DNA of 30,454 nt, from NCBI GenBank assembly GCA_013054445.1, contig JAAMPI010000607.1, positions 1 through 30,454 of the forward strand, written 5' to 3'. Positions 1-9,611 of the stretch are shown one piece after another. The notes under the pieces are model-generated. The model saw only the letters and a program-made list of their open reading frames with translations, was not told where the DNA came from and made no database searches. Every line of letters begins with the position of its first letter. The first letter of the stretch is position 1. The stretch comes from Cudoniella acicularis. Its lineage: Eukaryota > Ascomycota > Leotiomycetes > Helotiales > Helotiaceae. The position numbers were made by a program, and so were the translations under genes.

Positions 1-2860
1 AGGTAAGTGCCTGCCAATACAAGCGGTTGGGGATGGTTATAGTTTGATTGACAGAAATCTCGTAACTTGTAGTAGGTGAACCTGGAGAATTTGGAGTTCC
101 CACGATGAATGGTAATGGCTTGCCGTCGTATTGGTCGACCAAGCCCGTGGAGTTTGCCGTGACTCGGCGGGATATGGTTGTGTTTTCCGCGTTCATTTGT
201 GCCGTGAGGGTTGCCCCGGCGTAAAAGAAGCTTCGTACCTTAAGATTGGAAATCTGTGGTGGCAAAGAGGGATTTAGGTAGAGGACCGGCTGGTCTGTTC
301 TAATCCCTAAAAAGCCGAATGGGACAACTTGATTTGCACCACCGTGGCCCGTAAGAAACGGGAATGCTGGGTTGGTATCTCCGTTTAAAGCGACATCATC
401 CACAGCTTGTTCTGAAAACTGGAACCAAGGTGCTCTCAAATAAGGGACGAAGCCGTTGAGGGTGTAAGTATAAGCCGAACATCCAGAGGGAGAAAGAGCG
501 TTTGCATCAACAGCAAAGACGGAGTAAGTCATGGCAGGACCATTTGGCGATTGTTTATTTGCGTAATAGTCCAAGTCCAAAAGCTTGTCTGCTGCCGTGT
601 AACTTTGGCCGAAATCCAATGGGTAGGTCAGAAGCACAACATCCGCTTGCTTCACGGCAACAGAATTGTTCATGCCAGAGTATTCGAGTGTGATATTTGA
701 CGGAGCGCTTGGGAATGCAATATTCTCGTACTGTGTTTCCCAGGTCTCGTTTGTCGGCAACCCCTGTGCTATCAGGAGGGAATTTGCCTGCTTGAGCAGG
801 TCGGCAGCAGAAGAAATTGTGAAGGCCCCATTGTCGACATTGTTCTGTAATAAAAGTTAGATATCATGGTTTCTGTGCTTCGTTACAGATATTCAATCCA
901 TGAGAGGAAACATTCCAACGCTTTTCTCTGCACATACAGATAATAAACAATTAAAGCTCACGCTCCGATGAGTAAATGGCTCTAAAACCCTAGGGGTGAA
1001 ACGCATTGCTAGAAGGGAATGAGAAAACTTACAGCATACTCATCCGGATCCGTCATATTATGCAACCAATAAGTCTTCGTTGTTTCATTATACTGCAGTA
1101 AATGACTAGTCATAATAGCTGTGCTCTCAATGACCTGTCGAGGGCCATTATTAAACCAAGACTCGTTTTTGGTGATATTGTACTGCTGTAGTAAATTGAA
1201 CGAAATATCGTAGTTGAGATGATATTCGTAATCCACACATGGACCAGTCCCAGTACAGTTGCCGTAACGTCCAGCCGTCCAGGAATAGAGAGAGCTTCCG
1301 TTCGGATAGTTGTTAAATGCTGCGTTGGCTAGAGCTTGGGGGTGTTGCTTGATTCGGAAATTACTGATTTGCTTGCTCCAACTTGGAAAGTTGAGGTTAA
1401 GTCCTGGCGACATCCTAAATTCAAAGTCAGCATTGCTTTTAGGGTGAAGAATTTCCGAGCTGTTCCGATAGTTGTCTCGGAAGAATTCCCTGCAGCGTAA
1501 CAATAACCAAGCAGGAAAATCCAGAGTAAACTTACCAATAATCCGCGTCCCAAAACACAAGACCTGCATAACTATCACTGACAAGACCACCAACAGAGAT
1601 ACTGTTGTCATTGAGCCCACTGCCATCAGGTTGGATATTCTGAAGAAGGTAGTAAAGGTTGGCAACGGAAGCAATGTGCAAAATCTGGACATTTTCATCA
1701 TCTGGCAACTCTCCAGTGGAAGGGTCCGTGAAATCATCAGTATTATCTTCAGTCATGATCGCCTGCCATGCAGCAGTGTGCTCTTGAAGCAACACGTCCC
1801 AACCATCATTTTGCGCAGCAGCTTGAGCTCCACGAGCAACAGATTCGGCATCGGCAAATTTGTCGTTCGAAGCTACACCTACGTATTTGTAGAAAGTAGC
1901 TGTCTGGCCTTGCTTGAGATTGATATTGTATGTTTGGCCGATCGTGGTATCATTGGTGCCAACATAAGGTCCACTGGCAGCAACTCGGGATGAAATATTG
2001 GTGAAAGGATTTGAGAAATTCCCTCCAGAAACAACATATCCTGTGACATTTGCGAGGCCATTGGGATGGACAGAAGTGTAAATTGTCCCGTTGGGGTCCA
2101 ATCCTTTAGCGTTAAGGTACGATCGAACAGCACTTCGACCATCCAACAAATCTGTAACCGTGCCGCCGATATCGCAACTAGGAGTAATGCTTGCCTCCAC
2201 TACTACCACGTTTGATCTTACTCTGCTGAAAAAGGCAGTGTATGAGACATTGAACGAGGCAGAAGAATTTTCGGGTTGCCAAATGTAAGACCATTCTCCA
2301 ACGCCAGTCTTGAAGGTAATCTTGGATGAAAATTTGGAAATGGTGGTATTCTTAACTGTTGCATCGAGGTAATTGTCTCCGAATGCAAACAAAATAGCTG
2401 TCGGGTGCGGAATGCCAGATATGAAACTCTCCCAGCCATATTGATTTAACCATGGATAATTTGTACCAGTACCGTTGGGCTGAACATCGTAGAAGCCAGA
2501 AATGGTCGAGAAAGAGATTCTGGTATTGAAAAGAGGCCATCCATTGGTAGGTTGGGTGCCACTGGGATCTGTCTGGTTCACATCTGTCTCGAAGAATGGG
2601 CCAGCACTGGCGAGGGAAGCTCCAACGTAACTATTCAGAGTAAGTAATTGGTTTTTGGGATATTTTACATTCCAATTGAACTTACCCATTTGCGAGAGAC
2701 TTTCGAGTTGATACTGTCCAGGAATAAAATTTGTGGTTGTCAAGGACCACTCCTGTTGGTTCCACTCGTAGTTTTTGCTTGTGGTGACCGAGAAGTCTGT
2801 CTGTGCTAGGGTTTGGAAGCCCAGCAAGAGCAGCATGAACAATACTCTGAGAAACTCCAT
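1..2860 (-). CDS. secreted acid trehalase, GH65 (3' end truncated by the window)
   Basis: Hydrolyses extracellular or vacuolar trehalose to two glucoses (EC 3.2.1.28), letting the fungus use trehalose as a carbon source. Exons on the minus strand are 2860-1536, 1414-1033 and 844-1, joined in phase with GTAAGT donors. The 850 residues seen here are about 80% of the usual ~1050. The ATG at 2860 opens a hydrophobic signal peptide ending QTLA. A GH65 N-terminal beta-sandwich follows (roughly residues 40-310), then the (alpha/alpha)6 catalytic region. The motif VFWDADYWM spans the first exon junction. DPDEYA at residues 564-569 holds the expected general acid Glu567, by analogy with the GPDEY motif of maltose phosphorylases. 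There are many N-glycosylation sequons and no internal stops. A TATA-like element lies about 60 bp upstream. Ath1/TreA-type acid trehalase is a strong family call. It is unlike neutral (cytosolic, GH37) trehalase. Confidence 0.95.
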
Positions 2861-2916
2861 GGCTGAAGGTTGTCAAGATCCTGAAAATTTCTTGGGACGG
2901 GTTCAATTGACTTCCC

Positions 2917-2926
2917 TTTATTTATG
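2917..2926 (-). promoter_or_regulatory. TATA-like element of the trehalase gene
   Basis: On the minus strand this reads CATAAATAAA, 57-66 bp upstream of the trehalase ATG. That is a plausible core-promoter position for a fungal gene with a short leader. The assignment rests on sequence and spacing only. Confidence 0.45.
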
Positions 2927-3009
2927 CTGGGGGCCTTCTACGTCAGCTCCGCTCCGTCTTTGTTTCCTAGTCTAGCATGGACCTATTCGCCTCCAACAGG
3001 CAAGAGCTA

Positions 3010-3250
3010 CCCCGCTAGTAACACTCGGGCATTAGAAAATAATTCACCAGAGCTCACGTTGTCACTCACCAATAATGACGTATCATACCCCAGCATTTTC
3101 AACAAGGCTTACTTATTTAGGCATCCTGGAAGGCTCTCGTCTGATTTTCTTGCAGGAACCAAGAGCTGCATGGCAAGGAACAGTTCACGCTGAGCTGCGC
3201 CAAAAAAACAGTTAATACAGGGTTTGGGCCTACCCCGCCGTTTGCCCCGC
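3010..3250 (-). promoter_or_regulatory. three CreA-like (SYGGRG) sites upstream of trehalase
   Basis: The minus strand reads GCGGGG at 3010-3015, 3233-3238 and 3245-3250, matching the carbon-catabolite repressor consensus SYGGRG. The last two are 12 bp apart in the same orientation; paired sites are the usual functional arrangement for CreA. They lie 150-390 bp upstream of the trehalase ATG, which suggests glucose repression of trehalose use. This is inference from motif matches; single six-base matches also occur by chance. Confidence 0.4.
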
Positions 3251-4386
3251 AGCGGAAATCTTCCCCATGGCCGTTTTTCTCGGCCCTTTTGCACGCCTCT
3301 AATATGCAGACCAGCGGCTTGGGATCTAGAGTTCGTTTTCTCTGCTTATTAAAGCTTCATTGATGATCCGATTTTTCATTGGAATTATGAAAAAATTGTG
3401 TTCGGCCGAGGTTTCCAAGCCGTTGAAAGAATGTTGGTTGATGATGTCGGGGCCTCGGCTTAAACCCGACGTCAATGGCTTGGTTTGAAGACGATCTTTA
3501 AACGAAGGAAAACATCAAACTGTGGAGGAGCTTTTAAATACTATTAGCGTTTCCTTGGAGCCGCCACCAACCGGCAGTAGGAATTGGTGAAACGTATTTA
3601 AATAACGTAACTCGTTCTCTGTGAGTTCATTAGTAATTACAACTCTTACCAACGGAAGTACACTATCCAAGTCACCTCGAAAAACCATCAACAGTTGAAA
3701 AGAATCTCCGGATTAGTATCGGACCGAAACATCAAGGTACAAGGTACAAGGTCCTCGAGTTTAATCTCACCGCATGTCAAGAACACAGCTCACCGACTGT
3801 CTCTAGACAATTATTTTCCAACGTCGAGTTCGACGATTGTGAGGCTTTCCAATTATCACTATTTTCAGATGTCCCTTATTTTCCATTCGGAATGAATTAT
3901 GGGAGTGCCTTTCTTAGATTATTGGTAAAATTTTCTCCTCCCTTCGCTTCGCAAATCTCCTTTTTTGTGCGAGTACTTTTTTTCGTCCGAGTTCCTGTCC
4001 TCGAAGTTGCATTGCTTCGTGATGGTCTATTCCCGAATCCCCATCATCTAGGCCCTTTCCATGAAATGATAACCAAGGTGCTCCAAAGATGTTTAATTGG
4101 AGGAAATGGAGGAGACAGCGAGAGGCAGTTCTATGTCGGTGCTTTCATCGTCTTTACGATGAGTGTGCTTGGGAAGAGTGAAGCCTTGAGCAGCAAGGCT
4201 CATCACTGTAGTACACGGGCCCTTCGGGGTTCCCGAGTCTAGATTCTGGGGTATGGCTTTTCTATGACAGATGATCCATAATAAGTATCTTACAAGGACC
4301 CTCTTTAACGATATTATATTCATACACACATATTACAGTACCATCGTACAAGCACACTATATTGCCTCTGAAGATGTATTTCTATA
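3251..4386. other. intergenic: distal trehalase promoter and ArfGAP 3' flank
   Basis: No convincing gene. The plus strand has a TATTTAAATA palindrome at 3596-3605, then a CA-rich leader-like stretch, then three tandem 7-mers (AAGGTAC, AAGGTAC, AAGGTCC) at 3734-3754. It resembles a plus-strand promoter and leader, but the ATGs that follow open only very short frames. The longest, 3892-4242 (116 codons), has no recognisable domain and lies where the ArfGAP 3' UTR is expected. Confidence 0.4.
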
Positions 4387-6553
4387 CTATCTCATAGATC
4401 TGGCACTAATTGTCCCCCAAGCATCGGGGCTATGCCGCCCACTCTGCCACCCAGGATCAATGCTAACACTCTCCTGACTAACATGCCTTGCCCCATTTTG
4501 TTGAGCAGGAGAAAATTGCCCCATATTCCCATTAGACCCTGTACTTTGTACCCCACCCCCACTTGACATGAACGGATTTCTACTTCCTGCCATGTGTGTT
4601 GCCAAAGGACTCGAGACGCTTCTTTGCTGCTGCTGCTGAGGTGCCATCTGCTGAGGCATCGAGGACATGTTTTGGACTTGGCTCTGATCCTGCTGTGGCT
4701 GCTGCTGCTGCTGAACGGGAGATGGAGCTAATTGGGGATAGTTATACAGGTCAAGAATGCTCCGCTTATCAGCCCTTAGAGTCTGTTGGGGCAACAAAGG
4801 ATGAGTTTGCTGCCCGAACTGCTGGTATTGTTGCTGCTGCTGTGCTCGATAATCGTATTCTTGTTGGGGGGCCTGTGGTTGCTGATTGTTTTGAAAGAAC
4901 GGGTTTGACTGTGTCTGCTGCTGATTTTGAAAGCTATGAAACGCCGAGGCTGAACGATATTGTTGAGGAGAGTTCTCTACCTGAGGCGACTGAGCAACTG
5001 GACTTTGGTACATCATTGTGGATCCGCCTAGTGATTGTTGCAAATAAGGATTGCTCTGGAAATTGGTATTGATTGGCGGTGGTTGTGGTACTTGTTGAGG
5101 TTGTTGCTGGAGAAAAGGATTATAGCTAGCATTTTGCTGAGGTTGTTGAGCAGGATTCTCGTAGATCACCAGAGGGTAGTATTGCTGGGGTATGGAAGGA
5201 ACGGGTGGTGTCATGGACTGTTGATAGATTTGCTGCTGCTGGGATGGTTGCGGGCCAGGAAATCCACCAGTGTGATTTGGAAAAAGTGGCTGTGAAGATG
5301 ATATTGCCATATTTGAGAATGCGTGGTTCAGATTTACTTGCGATTGAGAAGGCATCAAACCGAAGGGATTCGAGTTCGAAAATTGCTGATAGGGGTTGTT
5401 TCCCATCATTGGACTGTGTGGCTGGACTATAGAACCCGTGGACTGGGTGGATTGAGGTTTCGCTGGTGGAGGGGGTGCATCCAGCATATCGAACGGGTTG
5501 GTCGACGCTCTTGGTGGAGATTTTGCCCGTGTGTGATCTATTGTTATGCCAGCAGTTGGGCTTATAGGCGTTCGTGATCGAGAAGGTGCTGGAGCGTCCC
5601 CAGTCTTCGTAAACACTTGAGATCCATTTCCCTCCCCAAGCCGAACTAGAGTTTCAATTGATTTCTCTAGATTTCCACTCAACCCTTTCAACACCGCAAT
5701 GTTTCGCTTCTCATCCTTGAATCCCATGTCCCGCAGTTTTGCCATTTTCGAATCCATATCGTCATGTGCTTCAGCTGCAATTGTTGCACTAAACACCCTT
5801 GACGGCTTGTTTCTCCGTGGAGATGGCGATCGTTCGCGGGATTGTTCGAAGTCAACTCGTGCGGCTTCGCGTTTGGATTTCGAGGAAAGGGGGAATATCG
5901 AAGAGGCTGATCTAAATCCGAATCTGCTTCCAGTTTTCGGCGGCAGAGGTGGGGGTTCATCCGAGCCTGTACTTCCACTATGTTGTCGCATTGGTGCGGC
6001 TGCTGTTCTATCTTGGTACTTTTGTCTGATAAACCTTTCCATCGCCGAGTCTGCTTCGTCCACATCGAACGGAATCGGCGGTCTTGTGTTTTGAGGATTG
6101 TATATTTTGTTTGACGCGATATTTCCAACACGCTTCATATTCTGCTAGACATCAGCTCAATCCAGCACCAGTCGGAACTCGTTCACACACCTCAACCTGT
6201 TCGTTCGACCAGGAATCCATACTCAGGGACTTAACCTTCGTTATATGCGTTCCCAGTTTTCGGTGCAAAGCCGCGCACCTCATACACAAAAATATCCCTA
6301 GCTATTAAAAGTAAGCATTGTTCCAGCCAATCTCGAATAGAAGACTCGAATTTAATGGCGGGAATCTTACACTCCAACTAGCCCATCCTGTAGAGCAGTG
6401 TTAGCAGAGTCGCACTTGCACGAGGTTGAGTGTCTCACCTGGATTCCGTGCTTGACAATCAGCACAAACATTATTTCCTGGCACCGTTTTTATAAGATCC
6501 TGAAGGGCACGCTCGTTGCGCGCCTGCTGGCGCTTGCTCAATTGCCCGGACAT
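4387..6553 (-). CDS. ArfGAP zinc-finger protein with UBA domain and Q-rich tail (Gts1-like)
   Basis: Predicted GTPase-activating protein for Arf, acting on Golgi/endosomal vesicle traffic. Minus-strand exons are 6553-6439, 6387-6371 (17 bp), 6301-6191 and 6141-4387, giving 664 aa plus stop. The ArfGAP finger is complete: C30-x2-C33-x16-C50-x2-C53 followed by the catalytic arginine R58 in the CxxCxxxxR pattern, then [17 protein letters not shown]-like helix bundle lies at about residues 210-250 (MAKLRDMGF core). A proline motif PPPLPPK (about 144-150) could bind SH3 domains. The last 350 residues are rich in Q, N, P and S, with QQQQ runs. This order (ArfGAP, UBA, Q-rich tail) matches yeast Gts1 and its filamentous-fungal relatives. 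The start is fixed by the finger, which needs the first exon. The Q-rich tail probably mediates self-association; that is inference. Confidence 0.93.
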
Positions 6554-6554
6554 A

Positions 6555-6574
6555 GTCAAGGAATGTCAAGGAAT
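6555..6574. repeat. 10-bp tandem repeat in the ArfGAP leader
   Basis: GTCAAGGAAT occurs twice head to tail (6555-6564 and 6565-6574), beginning one base upstream of the ArfGAP start codon at 6553. It therefore lies in the 5' leader. No role is known. Confidence 0.6.
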
Positions 6575-7636
6575 GTTGAGTGATCCGAAATGCCCACGCT
6601 GATGATGCTTCCGATGCTGATGCAAAAACAAAGAAAGGGAGCAAGAAAATGATCCGAATAGAATTACAACTGTATACAAGACATCCGGGTGAATGTACAA
6701 AAGCTCGTGGCAGTCGTCCAGTCGTTATTCATGAGGAGACACAAGCAGCGGCTTTGTGCAGAGAGCGTAGAGGGGGTGAATGGTAGAAAAGGAGAATGCT
6801 TCGCGGAGGTGAGTTTCCCAGCGTGGTTGTCACACGCGGATGCAGCTGGGCAGCAGCCCATGCGAACTTTGAAAATAAACGACGCTAAGACGCCGCCGGT
6901 AAGACCTGCACTGTGCTTGATTGGGATAACCGCGCGCCGCGCGCCCTTTATAGCTCGAAGAGGGTCAGACAAAGTGACACAAGTCTAAATTCTTTAAATC
7001 CTGCTTCGTCCAGCATGCATTGCAATGTTTTACTCGCCTCCCAGTCGCAGTCTTTCTTCTTTTATATGTTCACCGTTATTGCAGCTGCTCATGACTCTTC
7101 AAACGCCTTTGCACGTTTCAGGAGTCCGGGCTCTGGTCAATTGTTGACCCTTGCTCCTGGAATGGCAAAAGCGGGGCATCTCCCCGTGGAGAAGATTGCT
7201 CGACCGCAAATACGAAAATGTACTGTGAGAACCACGACAGATGGTGAATATGATTTACCTGCATAGATGCCACAACTGTACTGTATATGCTGACGGTAAC
7301 GAAACCTGGGTATAAAATGGGGTAACATACTGTAATCTCAACGTTGTGGCCATTGCTCATGTGCTGTTTTATTCCTCCAGATCTTCGCCAAGACAATACT
7401 ATTATGCATCTTTTCGGGCCCTTCGGATGAGCACTGATGAGCTTACTTGTAATTAAAATCTTAGCTAAGTTAAGATCCACTTTAAGTCATCAACCGGAGC
7501 TCTTATCACACGTTTTTTGCTTATCTTATTATGGCCGTGCTGACCAAGAACTAAGAGCTTGAGTTTGCTTCTGACTTCACACTTGGTGGTCTCTTTTTTC
7601 ATAAAACCTATTGTCGTGACTAGATTGTAGCTCGAG
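6575..7636. other. divergent promoter region between ArfGAP and cupin genes
   Basis: About 1.06 kb between two divergently oriented genes. Short frames here lack codon character or domains. A GC-rich near-palindrome (CGCGCGCCGCGCG, 6931-6943) is followed by a TATA-like TTTATAG. A pyrimidine-rich stretch lies just before the cupin ATG, as expected near a fungal transcription start. Confidence 0.5.
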
Positions 7637-8278
7637 ATGGCTCCAGAACTTCACCCCTTTTATCACCCTTCACCAGAAACTCCCGAGTCGCCAAAATTCC
7701 AATCCCTCATCTCCGCTCTACAACTGGAACCACACATCGAAGGGGGGTTCTTCGCCGAAACGGACCGCTCTACATCCACTGTGCCCTCGCCCTTCCCCAC
7801 TTCTAAATCCACAACCACGGATTTCGTAGACCAACGTCCTAGGTTCTCTCCGGAGGTACGAAATGCGTCGACCACAATCTTCTATCTCCTCACTCCTTCT
7901 GGTCCCCAAGGTGGATTCCACCGCAACAAAGGCCGGACTGTCCACACTTTACATCGTGGACGTGGAAGATATGTCATTATCCACGCCGATGAAGAGGGAG
8001 CAAAAAAACGGATTGAGACGTTTGTAGTTGGTCAAGATGTAGAGAAGGGTGAGAGGTTGCAGTGGATTGTTGACGGAGGGAAATATAAGGCTTCATTCTT
8101 GTTACCAGATGAGGAAGGCAGTTCCGAGAGTGAGGGACTTTTGATCAGCGAGACAGTTGTTCCTGGGTTCGAGTACTGTGACCACGATTTCTTGTCTTCT
8201 GAAGGGTTGGAAGAACTTTTGGGCTCGGGTAAAGCAGAAGGATTGAAATGGCTGCTGAGCCCATTGGGGAAGAAGTGA
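7637..8278 (+). CDS. DUF985 / cupin_5 family protein (YML079w-like)
   Basis: Single-exon 213-aa protein; function in the cell not established for the family. The cupin_5 signatures are in order: EPHIEGGFFAETDRS (31-45, the family's H.EGG.F.ET.RS opening), TTIFYLLTP (79-87), GGFHRNKGRTVHTLHRGRG (92-110, where most members have FHR..xDE.WH..G), LQWIVDGGKY (141-150) and VVPGFEYCDHDF (174-185, family VAPGF.F.DF). Length matches yeast YML079w (about 200 aa), a single jelly-roll barrel. The usual acidic DE before the histidine is replaced by GR here, so any ligand or metal site may differ from bacterial members. A 25-residue insertion rich in S/T/P (46-72) follows the first motif. No intron and no signal peptide are seen, so it is probably cytosolic. 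Divergent from the ArfGAP gene. Confidence 0.85.
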   Translation: MAPELHPFYHPSPETPESPKFQSLISALQLEPHIEGGFFAETDRSTSTVPSPFPTSKSTTTDFVDQRPRFSPEVRNASTTIFYLLTPSGPQGGFHRNKGRTVHTLHRGRGRYVIIHADEEGAKKRIETFVVGQDVEKGERLQWIVDGGKYKASFLLPDEEGSSESEGLLISETVVPGFEYCDHDFLSSEGLEELLGSGKAEGLKWLLSPLGKK

Positions 8279-8409
8279 TTTATGTAGCCTGGATTTATTA
8301 GATCTTTAGACGCTGCCAATTCTGGAGAGCGTAGCTCCCTTTTCTGAGAGGATTCTGATACAGAGATTTCAAGTATCATTAGAATTCAATAGACTTCAAG
8401 ATGTCCTTG

Positions 8410-8865
8410 TACTTACCAAAGCCGTTGCCGAACGAGAATTTTGCGGCAATGCAGGCATATGTCTGGAGAAATATGTGCTTTAGTTGCCGTTGTAGTCGTA
8501 ATATTCGCAGAACTAGCCTTCTCGTGACGAATGCACTTAAATAAGGTCATCGCGATGCTCCCGTCTTCGGCCTGTTTGGGACACTCCTTCCTCCAAAGGC
8601 ATAGAATTCTAATATCTTCGCCAACGAGGAGCCTTGAGATCCTGAATTCCCCATCCTTCAATATTTTCATGCTCCCGTAACTCGCTTCCTAATCAATGTA
8701 CCTCTAGTGAGGCATTGAGTCGTGATGCTTGATAGCTATTTGTACTGCATTGTTGGCATCATCGGGACTAAACCAATCTGAAATAAATCAGAGTAGGTGA
8801 TCATTCGGAACTATTCGCACAGCTCATAGAGACTCTTGTTTACCCAAGGCTGGGGCTAAACCCAT
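8410..8865 (-). pseudogene. relic of a small spliced gene of unknown function, two in-frame TAG codons
   Basis: Not recognised as a family. On the minus strand an ATG at 8865 starts MGLAPAL. A GTAAAC donor at 8843 and a pyrimidine-rich TTATTTCAG acceptor ending at 8778 join it in phase to DWFSPDDANNAVQIAIKHHD. The same frame then runs to about 8413, interrupted only by TAG at 8706-8704 and TAG at 8691-8689. Beyond them come EASYGSMKILKDGEFRIS and a cysteine-containing tail (C..CxxxxxC and CLHC). The frame ends at a GTAAGT that overlaps the stop, possibly an intron donor. Both TAG codons could come from CAG by C-to-T change in CpA context, as RIP would produce; that is inference. The downstream part alone (ATG at 8670, 85 codons) could still be expressed. 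Alternatives are sequencing error or a chance frame. Confidence 0.4.
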
Positions 8866-9611
8866 GAATTATCATATCTTTCTATACTTTTGAATTCAAA
8901 GTATCGCAGAGTCCTGCCTGGGCTGAAATGGGCACTAGCCACTGGCCCTTCGTAAAGAGAAAGCAAATTTATTTTTGGAAAAAGTCCTTCGACAAATCGT
9001 CTTCAAGATCAGGTGCTCAAACACTGTGTAGCATGGCCAAACAGATCGACAAATCGATAACACTGTCTCGCAGCAGTCTCAATATTTGAGACGAAAATTT
9101 CCTTCCAACTTCTTTATCTGTTTGCTTCTTTATCTCTTCGCTGCTGCGGCCTTCTGCCCAAGACACTCGCTCTTGGAGCACGCAACAACTAAAGGTTGAT
9201 ACTCTAGGAAACATCAGTAATGTGAGCACTCAGCGAGGCAGGATACTTGCGCACGAGTCTCAAATTCTAGAAGGTAAATCAGCAAAAGAGCCAGGAATTC
9301 CGATGCTCGAAAAATAAATACCCAATCATCAGACAGGTTTTACAAACCAACAGCCAGCCAACTTCTTGGCATGTCCTCACCCTCCTGACTTCTGTGGCGT
9401 TAGGTTGCGCCGTACCGTTCAGACAGCAGCAGTGACAATATTGGCGGCCTCAGCCAGCCTCATGCCACGCAAGGTTGGCGGACGGGGGTGCCGTTGAAGG
9501 ATCGCTCAAAAGAAATCAAGATCTCTTGCATCGTTTTAAGCCTCCTGCGTGTCGCATCCATCATCCGCCGATAAACCACGGATTTGCAGAGTATTCACGA
9601 CATTATTCAAG
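8866..9611. other. intergenic, promoter of the DOMON-b561 gene
   Basis: About 750 bp with no supported gene. Short frames on both strands lack domain or codon signals. Probably holds the promoter and leader of the gene starting at 9612. Confidence 0.5.

Noticed and set aside
3892..4242. 116-codon plus-strand frame
   Set aside because: No recognisable domain; repetitive FFVRV composition; overlaps the expected ArfGAP 3' UTR.
4596..5577. several long plus-strand frames opposite the ArfGAP Q-rich tail
   Set aside because: They arise because CAG/CAA repeats read without stops on the other strand; no domain features.
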